The notes under the pieces are model-generated. The model did no database searches. It was not told the DNA's origin and worked only from the letters and a program-made list of their open reading frames with translations. Positions 19,599 through 27,955 of a stretch of 64,000 nt of DNA are shown one piece after another. The translations under genes and the position numbers were made by a program. Position 1 is the stretch's first letter, and each line of letters begins with the position of its first letter. Source of the DNA: UBA695 sp042691655 (GTDB lineage Bacteria > Verrucomicrobiota > Verrucomicrobiia > Chthoniobacterales > Chthoniobacteraceae); NCBI GenBank assembly GCA_042691655.1, contig CP170506.1, positions 930,001 to 994,000 of the forward strand. Reading direction: 5' to 3'.

Positions 19599-19945
19599 GT
19601 TTTAGCGGGAGCCTCAAAGTGCTAGTGTCGTTGGAGCCGTGCGACATGCGCAAGGGCTTCAACGGGCTGCACGCCCTGGTGAGTGAACGGCTGGGAGAGG
19701 ATCTACGGGGCGGAGCGATCTTCGTGTTCAGCAACCGGCGGCACAACCGGATCAAGCTGCTTTACTGGGACGGCACGGGGATCTGGGTGATGAGCAAGCG
19801 GCTGGAAAAGGGATGCTTCTCATGGCCTCGGAACGTGGAGCCGGGACGCACGAAGCTCAAGCTGAGCGCGGAGGCGTTGGCGCTCTTGACCGACGGGATC
19901 GACCTGCACGGGGCGAAGATGCGTCCGTGGTATGAGCGGGAATAG
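19592..19945 (+). CDS. tnpB: IS66 accessory protein TnpB
   Basis: 117 aa, the normal size for IS66 Orf2/TnpB. Diagnostic motifs are EPCDMRKGFNGLHALV, VFSNRRHNRIKLLYWDGTGI and KRLEKGCFSWP. It overlaps tnpA and is followed after 72 bp by tnpC. It acts with TnpA and TnpC in transposition; the biochemical role is not well established for the family. Confidence 0.95.
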   Translation: MLSFSGSLKVLVSLEPCDMRKGFNGLHALVSERLGEDLRGGAIFVFSNRRHNRIKLLYWDGTGIWVMSKRLEKGCFSWPRNVEPGRTKLKLSAEALALLTDGIDLHGAKMRPWYERE

Positions 19946-20017
19946 CAGTCATATATTAAGTATGATCGGCGCTTGAATTTAGCGACGGGATGACTAGTCT
20001 CCTGTGGCCAACGAGCA

Positions 20018-21559
20018 ATGGTCACCGAACGCGAACAGGAACTTCTGGAAGAGAACGCGCGATTGCGTGCAGAAGTCGCGTTACTGCGGCAAAAGGTGGA
20101 CCTGTTGGTGAAGCGGATCTTCGGAGCGGGGAGCGAGAAGCTCGACCCGAGGCAACTGGAACTGTTGTTGGAAGGGAGTTCGCCGGGAAAAGCGAACGAG
20201 CCCGACTTGGCGGCGGAGGCCACTCGGCGCTCGAAGGAAGAATCGACTCCGCGCTCTAAGAGCAAGCCTGCGAAAAACAAATGGCCGCGGTTGCCTGCAC
20301 ACCTGCCGTGCGTCGAGGAGCTCGTCGATCCGCTGCCGGTGCAGGCAGAACCGCAAGCGTGGCGCTGCATCGGCCAGGAAGTCAGCGAGCAGCTCGACTA
20401 CGAACCGGCTCGGTTCCTACGTCGGCGCATGATCCGGCGCAAGTATGTGAAGCGTGGCGAACTGGACGCCGTGCCCGTGATCGCGCCATTGCCGCCGGTA
20501 TTACAGGAACGCTGCATCGCGGCGCCGGGGCTCTTGGCGCAAGTCATCGTGGCCAAATACTGCGACCATCTGCCGCTCCATCGCCAGGAGCGAATATACG
20601 CCACGCGCCACCAAGTCATCCTGCCCCGTCAAACGCTGGCGCGGTGGATGGGGTTGGCTGCCGACTGGCTGGGTTTGATCTATCGGGAGATCAACGCGGG
20701 CGTGGTGAAAGGCGGCTACATCCAGATGGACGAAACCCCGGTTCGCTACCTTGATCCCGGCAATAAGAAAACGGGTACCGGCTACCTGTGGGTATGCAAC
20801 CGGCCCGGCGGCGAAGTCGTTTACCACTGGCGCACCAGTCGCGCCGCCGAGTGCGTGGGCGAGATCCTTCCCGCCCACTGGCGGGGCGTCCTGCAATGCG
20901 ATGGGTATGCGGGTTACCGTAGCTACGCCCGGAGCGCTGGCCGCGAAGGCCACATCCGGCTCGCCGCCTGTTACGCCCACGCGCGGCGCAAGTTCATCGA
21001 ATCGCAATCGCAGGCCCCATGCATCGTCACTTGGCTCCTTCGGCAAATGGCACACCTTTACCAAATCGAAAAATACTTACGGCAAGAACGCGCCGGGCCG
21101 CGGTTGCGGGAAGCCCTCCGAGCGGCCCAAAGCCATCCCATCCACGAACGCATCGGCAAGGCGCTGGTGCGACTAAAAACCAAGAAACGCTACCTGCCCA
21201 AAAGCAGCATGGGCAAAGCCATCGACTACGCGCTGGGTCAATGGCCGGGCTTGAGCGTCTTCCTGCAAGACGGGCGCGTGGAGATCGATAACAACCTTGT
21301 TGAAAATGCCATCCGGCCCACGGCGGTGGGCAAAAAGAACTGGCTCTTCGTAGGCGACGCCGATGCGGGCCAGCGCGGGGCGGTCCTCTACACCGTCATC
21401 GAAAACTGCCGACGCAACGGCGTAGATCCCTACGCCTACTTGCGGGAGATCCTCACCAAACTGCCCGTGCTGACCAACCAGAACATCGCCACCTGGATAC
21501 CGGCAGCCTACGCCAAAAGGCTTCGCGAAGAGCGGTACCCCCAAGCCGCCGCCTCGTAG
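20018..21559 (+). CDS. tnpC: IS66 transposase TnpC
   Basis: 513 aa. It starts with a leucine-zipper-like coiled coil (MVTEREQELLEENARLRAEV), then the RIFGAGSEKLD segment of the IS66 N-terminal domain. The DDE catalytic core follows: Asp238 in YIQMDETPVRYLD, Asp295 in VLQCDGYAGYRSY and Glu429 in NNLVENAIRP. The IS66 C-terminal tail is seen as NGVDPYAYLREILTKLP. The zinc-finger region present in many IS66 transposases is not obvious: no CxxC pairs are seen around residues 95-120. The gene appears intact, but the ends of the element are disrupted. Confidence 0.95.
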   Translation: MVTEREQELLEENARLRAEVALLRQKVDLLVKRIFGAGSEKLDPRQLELLLEGSSPGKANEPDLAAEATRRSKEESTPRSKSKPAKNKWPRLPAHLPCVEELVDPLPVQAEPQAWRCIGQEVSEQLDYEPARFLRRRMIRRKYVKRGELDAVPVIAPLPPVLQERCIAAPGLLAQVIVAKYCDHLPLHRQERIYATRHQVILPRQTLARWMGLAADWLGLIYREINAGVVKGGYIQMDETPVRYLDPGNKKTGTGYLWVCNRPGGEVVYHWRTSRAAECVGEILPAHWRGVLQCDGYAGYRSYARSAGREGHIRLAACYAHARRKFIESQSQAPCIVTWLLRQMAHLYQIEKYLRQERAGPRLREALRAAQSHPIHERIGKALVRLKTKKRYLPKSSMGKAIDYALGQWPGLSVFLQDGRVEIDNNLVENAIRPTAVGKKNWLFVGDADAGQRGAVLYTVIENCRRNGVDPYAYLREILTKLPVLTNQNIATWIPAAYAKRLREERYPQAAAS

Positions 21560-21561
21560 AC

Positions 21562-21601
21562 CTCATAGATCTCGTATCGCTTTACCTACGAGATCTATGA
21601 G
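21562..21601 (+). terminator. Perfect hairpin after IS66 tnpC
   Basis: CTCATAGATCTCGTA at 21562-21576, a 10-base spacer and its exact complement at 21587-21601. It lies immediately after the tnpC stop codon. There is no T-tract, so it could be a terminator or a structural feature of the IS66 right end. Confidence 0.5.
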
Positions 21602-21649
21602 CCTTATGACCCGTTACGAGCCGACGCCCGTCAAGTGGCGCTTCGCGTG

Positions 21650-23200
21650 CTTTCAATTACCCACAAGTTTTCTTCCCATTTCGAAGCCTAACTGGATATC
21701 CACCAGACGGGACATTCCTCGCCATATGACTACATTGCCTGGTGGGGGATCGGATCGCCGTGCAAGGTAGCCGCCGATCATGGCTAGTTTTCTTATGTAA
21801 GAGAATATAGTTTTTGTGGAACCATTTTTTCTATCGACAATTAGGGTGTCAAGTATAGCGCATTCTTCCTGGGTAAATGCGAGATTCGGTGACGCTTCAG
21901 GATGGGTTCGACTGACCATTGTCATCCAAAAGATGCGCCAACTGACGATGCAAAGCAGGGCGATCAAGTTTACCAATCGTTCCGCCGTTCGCAGCTTGGA
22001 CTCTTCGGCTTTGCAACCCGACTTCAATATTTTGTGAAAGACTTCTATCTTCCATCGCAAGGAATACCACCTGAGTTTTTCAAGGGCGGCAGCAAGGCTA
22101 TCGATGGGCAGATCGGTGACTAGTTTCCAGTCCACTGGCTCCCTCTCTTTTGGTTCTCCGATTTCTTTTGCATGGATAACATTTAAGAGAAGTTGCGGGT
22201 AGCGAGCCTTCTTGCCTATCGGAGGCAAGACTTGGATTTGACGATACTTTATCTCTAAGACTGCCTCGGATGTTTCGCCATTTTGTGTTCTAAGTTGAAC
22301 ACGATGGATTCCCTTAACGGAGGCGGTTTTCATCGCATCGGCAATGGTATGTCCACCATCCCCGGCGAGCCGATTAACGCAGGTTCGCACCAGAAAGTGC
22401 GTGCCTTCTTCGCGGGCTGCACAGAACAATTCGTAAATGTCGCTTTCCCTGTCGCCAATATGTATGCAACGCTCGGGCGCGCCAAGGAAGCTCGTGGATT
22501 GGCGCACGTTTTCCAGCCAGCGGTAACTTTCCTTTTCTTCAATCGGCACCCGCGTGGGATTGATTATTCTCTTGAGCGCATTGGTTCCTTTGAACTGCTT
22601 GCGGCTCCAGAATTTAACGGCCGTCAACCCCAGGGGCAGCCCGCCAAGGGTGATGGCGAGGCTCGAATGCATCAGCAACCCCCGAACCGTGATGCGACGC
22701 TTACGCCCATGCCTGCCACCGTTCAGGCAGGCGCTTCCAATAAGGCCGATGTTTCCAGCGCTTTCCCGGTCATAGGAAAATTCCGTTGTGTCATGCAAGA
22801 TCAGGGCTGGACCACAAACGTCATGGAAGCGATTACGAGTGGATTCAAAATGACCGCCAAGAATATCGGTTTCGCTTACACGAGGATTGGAAAAGAACCG
22901 GTATGCCGCTTTGGTGCTCGCCCAATCCTGACACGCAAAGGGGATGCTCCCTCCTACGCAGCCAGACAACTCTTCAACCAGTGTTTTTAATCGACGCCCC
23001 AAGCGCACATCGCCAAAGTTGCAGGCTTCTGCTTCCTCGTCGATCCATTGCGAAACAGAAAAGGATTCTTTGTAGGACTGAGTACGTTTTGTGACTTTCC
23101 ATCGCTTCTTGTTTTGCATCCCAAGCTTTGCATCAGAAAGTGTTTATCAATGTACAGACATTTCGTTCAAAAATCGTTAAAACTTGTGGGTAATTGAAAG
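21650..23200 (-). mobile_element. IS4-family (IS50/Tn5-like) insertion sequence, copy 2
   Basis: 1551 bp with the same terminal repeats as copy 1, in inverted orientation. It is flanked by a perfect 9-bp duplication, CTTCGCGTG (21641-21649 and 23201-23209). Read on the minus strand this is CACGCGAAG, one base different from the copy 1 duplication. The insertion is therefore at the same site of the right IS66 terminal repeat, in the same orientation relative to that repeat. Confidence 0.92.
21653..23119 (-). CDS. IS4-family transposase (Tn5-like), intact copy
   Basis: 488 aa. The N-terminal ~85 residues form the Tn5-type DNA-binding domain (FGDVRLGRRLKTLVEELSG, SIPFACQDWASTKAAYRFF). The catalytic DDE residues are Asp110 (LILHDTTEFSYD), Asp223 (HIGDRESDIYEL) and Glu359 in the family signature Y352-(2)-R355-(3)-E359-(6)-K366. 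Length and motifs are complete, so this copy is probably functional and could supply transposase in trans to copy 1. The gene fills nearly the whole element, ending three bases inside the inner end. Confidence 0.95.
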   Translation of the reverse strand: MQNKKRWKVTKRTQSYKESFSVSQWIDEEAEACNFGDVRLGRRLKTLVEELSGCVGGSIPFACQDWASTKAAYRFFSNPRVSETDILGGHFESTRNRFHDVCGPALILHDTTEFSYDRESAGNIGLIGSACLNGGRHGRKRRITVRGLLMHSSLAITLGGLPLGLTAVKFWSRKQFKGTNALKRIINPTRVPIEEKESYRWLENVRQSTSFLGAPERCIHIGDRESDIYELFCAAREEGTHFLVRTCVNRLAGDGGHTIADAMKTASVKGIHRVQLRTQNGETSEAVLEIKYRQIQVLPPIGKKARYPQLLLNVIHAKEIGEPKEREPVDWKLVTDLPIDSLAAALEKLRWYSLRWKIEVFHKILKSGCKAEESKLRTAERLVNLIALLCIVSWRIFWMTMVSRTHPEASPNLAFTQEECAILDTLIVDRKNGSTKTIFSYIRKLAMIGGYLARRSDPPPGNVVIWRGMSRLVDIQLGFEMGRKLVGN

Positions 23201-23217
23201 CTTCGCGTGACGCTTAC
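23201..23217 (-). repeat. IS66 right terminal inverted repeat (outer part, interrupted)
   Basis: Outer 17 bases of the IS66 right end, complementary to 17530-17546 with one mismatch. It is separated from the inner part (ending at 21649) by IS4 copy 2. Confidence 0.8.
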
Positions 23218-23309
23218 ACATCTCTGCGTCAGCTTCGCGGAGTAACCGACGTGTGAGGTGGAGACGTAGCGGTCGAATCTTTTGAGACGATTCAGATGAT
23301 GTCAACGTT

Positions 23310-23552
23310 ATGTATCTTCCCTATGCACAACTTTCTTGGGAATTCTTTGTCCGTTTTCTCTTGTTTTTGGGGACACTCCTTCCTTGTGCCCTTGCGATAG
23401 ACATAAGCTCCCCCTTCCGGTCTCATGTCCATTTCCGAGATGGTGAGGAATTTCCCTTCGATGGGGAAGCTGTGGGCTGCTGTGCCCTTCGAAACGTTAA
23501 AGACCGTGGAAGGGCCTGCTCCCGCAGTTTGATGAGATTCTTTTTACAGTGA
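23310..23552 (+). CDS. Possible small secreted protein or truncated gene start, unrecognised
   Basis: 80 codons from ATG 23310. The N-terminal part looks like a signal peptide (WEFFVRFLLFLGTLLPCALA). The rest (FRSHVHFRDGEEFPFDGEAV, then CCALRNVKDRGRACS) is not recognised. It lies in the 473-bp gap between the IS66 right end and the ADP-ribosylglycohydrolase gene, so it could be the 5' remnant of a gene damaged by insertion. Otherwise nothing clear is seen in 23218-23690. Confidence 0.25.
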   Translation: MYLPYAQLSWEFFVRFLLFLGTLLPCALAIDISSPFRSHVHFRDGEEFPFDGEAVGCCALRNVKDRGRACSRSLMRFFLQ

Positions 23553-23690
23553 AACAGGTTTCTCCGATTCGGCGAAAGTATAAATGGCATCAATGATGCG
23601 CATCAACCTTTGACGTGATAGCGAAGCCTGTTTCCCGCTCCGACGATTCCAATTTCGATGGAATGGTTCAGAGGGAACGTTTGCAAGAGG

Positions 23691-25208
23691 TTATGCCTTC
23701 AGCAGCGCAAAAGGTAGCCATTGTTTTGACTCTGCATCCGCCACGCCAACCACAAGGTCCGCTTGGAAAGGCGGCCATTCCCAGGCGATGACCAGTTCGT
23801 GTTCACCGACCGCGAGTGGGTGATCGACACCAAAGTGCCCGTTGCCGCCGCGATGAAAGGATGGAGCTCCTTCCTGCGCCCGGCGGGAGCAGATGGGATC
23901 GGGGGAAACCGGCGCGGCTTTTGCACCGTCGATCCAGACGCGGGTTGCCGTTTGGCTCCATGCCAGCAGCTGAACAGATTTGGTCTCCTTTAAGCGAAGG
24001 GTATAACGCAACAGCATAACCGGAGCCTCGAAGTCTCTGGAATTGCGGCGAATCCAATGACCAGGAAGCGTTGTGGCCACTGTGGGCGTAATGCTAATGG
24101 GGGCGTTGCAACCGGCCAGCGCGCCGCGTTCCGAAAACCCCATTTCAACCGGAATTTGAAGCGTTGGATCACCCGCGCTCTGCGGGGACCGGGGAACGAT
24201 TTCGTTGATGACCGGCTTGGACGCAGCTAACTGGTTGGCCAAGCGCATGGTCTGCTCCGTGAGCTCTTTCAGATTCTTAGGGATGTTTTGCAGGCGAACG
24301 ATTTGGGGATTTAGTACGACGGACTCCCCGACCGGCTTTCGCCAAAGCTCTGGTATGCCGCGCGGGTCGATGATGCCCAGCAGGGCGCCCAGCGTCGATG
24401 CGGTGCAGTCCACATCCATACCGCAGTTGGCCGCGATACAGATGGATTTGCCGAAATCACCTTCTCCCGCCAGCAAGCCGAGAATGGTAAACGCGAGGTT
24501 CGCGGCTACGTCGGTAAAGTTGGGGTTTTCGTAGGCGGCGAGAATATCCGTCCTCGCGGCCCTCCAGTCGCGCTTTGCGCTCCATGAGACGAGGGCCAGT
24601 TGAATGGCATCTTTGACGCGACTGTTGACGGGCAGAAAGCTTAAGCCAAGTTCGATGAGTTTATCGGGGTTGCTTTCGGTGAACGCGGCGGATTCTATCG
24701 TGGCGAAGAAAATTTCGGCCCAGATGCCATCGCCTGCATGGTCGCAGGCCGCGTCGGCCCAGGCGAAGGCTGCCGCGCGTTCCGGCTGGCCGGGAGCGAG
24801 GCAAGCCCACAACTCGCTGCGAATGGCCGCGCCCATGCACTCCGAAAAGAAGTTATCGACGGAACCCAGCCGATAGCCCTTCAAACCATAAGCGCCGTTG
24901 CGGTGGCACACGCCATATTCGTCCCATGGGAAGACGACGTGTTGGTGCCAGGCATCGGAGAGAACGTCCGGCGTGACTTCTTTGCTGCCGTGGTTGAGCA
25001 GGTAGCAGAGCCAGACCACTTGGAGATCAAGATCGTCATTCGGTAATACGGAAGTGGGTACCGGATCGTAATAGGTCAGGCTCAGCGGCCCCTGTTTGCC
25101 TTCGTGGGGACCGCCTAATGTTCCGCCGATGGCCTTGCCCAGCCAGCAGCCGTAAATTTTCTGTTTTATTTTAGTTTGATCGAGAGAAGAGGAAGGGGCT
25201 TTGAACAT
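23691..25208 (-). CDS. ADP-ribosylglycohydrolase-family protein with C-terminal beta domain
   Basis: 505 aa, no signal peptide. Residues ~12-310 match the ADP-ribosylglycohydrolase fold: IYGCWLGKAIGGTLGGPHEG, PNDDLDLQVVWLCYLL, GDGIWAEIFFATI and the metal-binding end AANCGMDVDCTASTLGALLG. The canonical D-D pairs (NDDLDLQ and MDVDCTAS) are kept, so it is probably a functional hydrolase. The last ~160 residues (LRYTLRLKETKSVQLLAWSQ, GEHELVIAWEWP) look like a beta-sandwich of carbohydrate-binding type. Members of this family in sugar loci are thought to act on N- or O-glycosidic bonds other than ADP-ribose. It lies downstream of cassette 3 on the same strand after 69 AT-rich bases. The substrate is unknown. 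Confidence 0.8.
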   Translation of the reverse strand: MFKAPSSSLDQTKIKQKIYGCWLGKAIGGTLGGPHEGKQGPLSLTYYDPVPTSVLPNDDLDLQVVWLCYLLNHGSKEVTPDVLSDAWHQHVVFPWDEYGVCHRNGAYGLKGYRLGSVDNFFSECMGAAIRSELWACLAPGQPERAAAFAWADAACDHAGDGIWAEIFFATIESAAFTESNPDKLIELGLSFLPVNSRVKDAIQLALVSWSAKRDWRAARTDILAAYENPNFTDVAANLAFTILGLLAGEGDFGKSICIAANCGMDVDCTASTLGALLGIIDPRGIPELWRKPVGESVVLNPQIVRLQNIPKNLKELTEQTMRLANQLAASKPVINEIVPRSPQSAGDPTLQIPVEMGFSERGALAGCNAPISITPTVATTLPGHWIRRNSRDFEAPVMLLRYTLRLKETKSVQLLAWSQTATRVWIDGAKAAPVSPDPICSRRAQEGAPSFHRGGNGHFGVDHPLAVGEHELVIAWEWPPFQADLVVGVADAESKQWLPFALLKA

Positions 25209-25277
25209 AAAGTTTTTGATAAATGTTTATATTATAAATAACCACTCCATAATAACTATGGATCAATCTGTTGACAG

Positions 25278-27947
25278 TTATGGTGTAAGGTCGCGGTAGC
25301 CGACGGTGCGGAACCGGATGTCGCTTGATTGTCCCGAGGTGGAATAACGTTCCACGGTGGTCTGAAGCCGCTTCTCACCCGTGACGAACAGCCGGCCCGA
25401 GGAGGTCTGTTTTACCGATTGGCCGATTGAATAAACCGTGTAGACGTTGCTTCGCACGGTGAGCAGGTTGGAAACCTGGCGCACCAGTTCCTCGCTCTCC
25501 TCGCCGCGATCGGCCACGCCCGCAACTTCGACGATTTCCGCCGGGGCATAAAAACCGTCTGCGTAGCCGTAGAGTTTTCCCGTTCCGCTGGTTGCCATCG
25601 CCAGGTCGCGATTGCAAATGTGCTGGGCGACCGCAGAACCGCTGGAAAGCACCGCGGAGCCGGAGCCAGAGACGCACCCCTGGAAAACCCCGGCCAGCGG
25701 CAGCCAGCGTTTGTAGCCGAACGGCGCGACCGTTGCGTTGACGTTGACGCGCCCGCCGGCGGAATTTCCATAAGGGCGGGAAATGGCGTTGGTCGCCGTG
25801 GTGATGGGGACGGTGAACAAATCCATCAGCGCCCAGTCCGGCACGGTTCCCGCGGGGTCGCTGTTGGGCTGGAGCCGGAGCGACCGCCAGGGAACGCCCG
25901 CGGAGACGCACTTCAGGCCGGTGTTGATATAGCCCAGCTCGCCGACGGACTGGACGAGCCCCTTGGTGTTGTCGTAGCCGTTGTAAGTCACCCCCTTGGG
26001 CGGGGGCATGAACATGCTGTATTCGCTGACCGTCCCGTCGCCATTCAAGTCTTGCTGCGGTTCCGTCCCGGAAACCGTGGTCTTCATGTAAATGGAATTC
26101 TGCCGTCCAAAGGAGCCGCCCGGATGCTGCACCCAGTCGGCGGCACCCTTGTTCACCCGAGGGTCATCCACTTCGCATGAAGTAATCTGGTCGAGTGGAG
26201 CCGTGGCGGCGTCGATTATGCAGGGAATGCAGACCGCGTTGGCATTGCTCAACGGAGCGATATCTGTCGTGGCAAGCTGATTGCTATAGTTCCCATATTT
26301 CGCCAACAACGAGGGACGCGCATTGAGGGTTCCCGCAGGCCGTTCGGTGGCATATGCGATGGGGATGAACATGTCCGACGTGTTATACGTCCTGGTGATG
26401 ATGGCGTAGCTTCCGGCCGTTAATATGCCGTTGGGTGCACCTGTGATTTCGCTGCTATTGACCACGCCGTTCGACGACGACTGAATGGCATGGCCGCTGT
26501 AAAAATATTGAAGGCCGAGGGCGCAATTTGTGAGATTGACTTGGGTGAGCCCATAGTTGGGCGGCAGGTAGACTTCCATCTTCATCGTCACGGGCCACCC
26601 GGTGGTGCCGTTTGAAACGACCGCGGTATTGGAGACGTACATTCCCACCTCCGTGATGAGCGGCACGCGGCTGATTCCCAGGAAATAGCTATTGTTGGTG
26701 GCGACATTCGCGAGCACGAACGATCCGCTGGTATACTGAAGGCGTATCGGGTCCACAATGGGCTCGGTTGACTCTTTGCAACGCACGTAGTCGATAATAT
26801 TCAAAGCAATTTGCGCAACGCGGTTGTCTGGGTCGCTGCCGAAATATTTTTTCTGGAAGCTGGATCCCGGTGCCATGGGCCAGTCGGTGCGGGTGAGGTA
26901 TTTCATCAGCATCGCCATGGTCGCGTTCACCTTGGCGCCGTCGATATTGCCGTTCGTGATGTCAAAAACGCCGGGGTCTATGTTCGCCGTTTTGAGGATG
27001 TCGATGAAGGGGGCCGTGCCACTGGCCGTTACCGGGACGTTCCTGGCCTGGGTGGTCAGGACAATGCGGGGCTCGCCGAAAATATTCAGGTCGGGATCGG
27101 CGTTGTAGTGGGTCGTCTCGAACTGATATTCCTTGAGCGCGCCGTTCATCGTTTGATCGGTGCCGGAGACCACGCGGGCGTTTTCAAGCGAGTTATAGAA
27201 GCGCGGGGGAACCACATATTTGTGCACGGCATCGGCCCACGTCTGCTTGAAATCGACATCGCTGTCGGCGGTATTGCCGCAGGAGGCTTGCAGCGCGGTC
27301 AAATCGACCAGCGAGGGATCGCCCATGGCGGCGGTGTTGCTGGCGCTCCGGCCCCACGCGAGGTTCAGGTTGAGCTTGCAGCTCTCGTCATCGGTCCAGT
27401 AGGCATAACGCCCCACGATGGGGTCACTTTTGTTCGTCGTGATTGGAACGGGGTCGTAAACGAGCGCTCCGCTCTGCCGGACATAAACCCAGGCGACCGG
27501 CATCTGGATGGCGTTGCCGGCGGTATCCGTATGGTTGGTAATCAGGTGATTCGAGGCGTCGTAAAAGGTCGGGACGTTGAGGTTCGGCGGTGCGAAATCG
27601 ATTTGCGAACCGGTAAACGCGGCGATGCTCGCTGAGCCGGAGGAGAGATCCACCGGCGTCAACTGTGCGGTGGAACCCGAAGTTCCAACGGCCAACCCGC
27701 CGGGAAAGCTGACCCAGGGCGGGACGGTGTTGGATCCCGTTTGTTGCGGGGCGGTTTGCATTTGCAGCGCCCCGATGACGCGGGCGACCGCCGCCTGCGC
27801 GTAAAATTCCGCCTGCAAGCCTTCCAAATGTGAATTCGCCGACACGTGGTCTATTCGGACCATGTCGATCAACTGGACCGCGATCACCGTGAGGAGAATC
27901 AAAAACGCCAGGGTAACGACCAATGCGCTTCCACGTTGTTGCTGCAT
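25278..27947 (-). CDS. Cassette 3 protein A (GspK/PilX-like large membrane-anchored protein)
   Basis: 889 aa. It has one N-terminal hydrophobic segment (GSALVVTLAFLILLTVIAVQ) after a short basic leader MQQQR, then a polar helix NSHLEGLQAEFYAQAAVARV, which resembles GspK and PilX N-terminal regions. The extracytoplasmic body is Ser/Thr/Asn-rich and has recurring themes seen in cassette 1 and 2 A proteins (RYAYWTDDESCKLNLN compared with RYAYTIYNEGGLLDAN; LGYINTGLKCVSAGVPWRSL compared with MGYASRGMPWKDLDFF). It is last of the four-gene set and sits eight bases after C. It is a divergent paralogue, shorter than the other two. Confidence 0.8.
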   Translation of the reverse strand: MQQQRGSALVVTLAFLILLTVIAVQLIDMVRIDHVSANSHLEGLQAEFYAQAAVARVIGALQMQTAPQQTGSNTVPPWVSFPGGLAVGTSGSTAQLTPVDLSSGSASIAAFTGSQIDFAPPNLNVPTFYDASNHLITNHTDTAGNAIQMPVAWVYVRQSGALVYDPVPITTNKSDPIVGRYAYWTDDESCKLNLNLAWGRSASNTAAMGDPSLVDLTALQASCGNTADSDVDFKQTWADAVHKYVVPPRFYNSLENARVVSGTDQTMNGALKEYQFETTHYNADPDLNIFGEPRIVLTTQARNVPVTASGTAPFIDILKTANIDPGVFDITNGNIDGAKVNATMAMLMKYLTRTDWPMAPGSSFQKKYFGSDPDNRVAQIALNIIDYVRCKESTEPIVDPIRLQYTSGSFVLANVATNNSYFLGISRVPLITEVGMYVSNTAVVSNGTTGWPVTMKMEVYLPPNYGLTQVNLTNCALGLQYFYSGHAIQSSSNGVVNSSEITGAPNGILTAGSYAIITRTYNTSDMFIPIAYATERPAGTLNARPSLLAKYGNYSNQLATTDIAPLSNANAVCIPCIIDAATAPLDQITSCEVDDPRVNKGAADWVQHPGGSFGRQNSIYMKTTVSGTEPQQDLNGDGTVSEYSMFMPPPKGVTYNGYDNTKGLVQSVGELGYINTGLKCVSAGVPWRSLRLQPNSDPAGTVPDWALMDLFTVPITTATNAISRPYGNSAGGRVNVNATVAPFGYKRWLPLAGVFQGCVSGSGSAVLSSGSAVAQHICNRDLAMATSGTGKLYGYADGFYAPAEIVEVAGVADRGEESEELVRQVSNLLTVRSNVYTVYSIGQSVKQTSSGRLFVTGEKRLQTTVERYSTSGQSSDIRFRTVGYRDLTP

Positions 27948-27955
27948 AACCGTTT

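Larger units (their letters stand above)
17530..23217 (+). mobile_element. IS66-family element carrying an IS4-family insertion in each terminal inverted repeat
   Basis: The outer ends are GTAAGCGTCACGCG at 17530 and its complement ending at 23217, typical IS66 termini. Removing the two internal IS4 elements and one copy of each 9-bp duplication leaves about 2.56 kb, the usual IS66 length. Left and right repeats then match at 20 of the first 21 positions. It encodes three proteins (19152-21559). No 8-bp target duplication is visible at the outer ends (ATTCGAAG against ACATCTCT), so the element may be old or rearranged. Both ends are interrupted, so it is probably immobile by its own transposase. 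Confidence 0.85.

Noticed and set aside
22283..22990. 235-aa plus-strand frame across the IS4 transposase (and its twin at 17757-18464)
   Set aside because: Antisense of the intact DDE transposase; it repeats only because the two IS copies are identical.
17547..23200. IS4 - IS66 - IS4 as a composite transposon
   Set aside because: Each IS4 copy has its own 9-bp duplication, so they are separate insertions into the IS66 ends; there is no shared outer duplication.
17522..23225. 8-bp target duplication of the IS66 element
   Set aside because: ATTCGAAG on the left and ACATCTCT on the right do not match, so no duplication can be claimed.
26811..27635. 274-aa plus-strand frame opposite cassette 3 protein A
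   Set aside because: No recognisable motif, and the minus strand encodes the continuous GspK-like protein.
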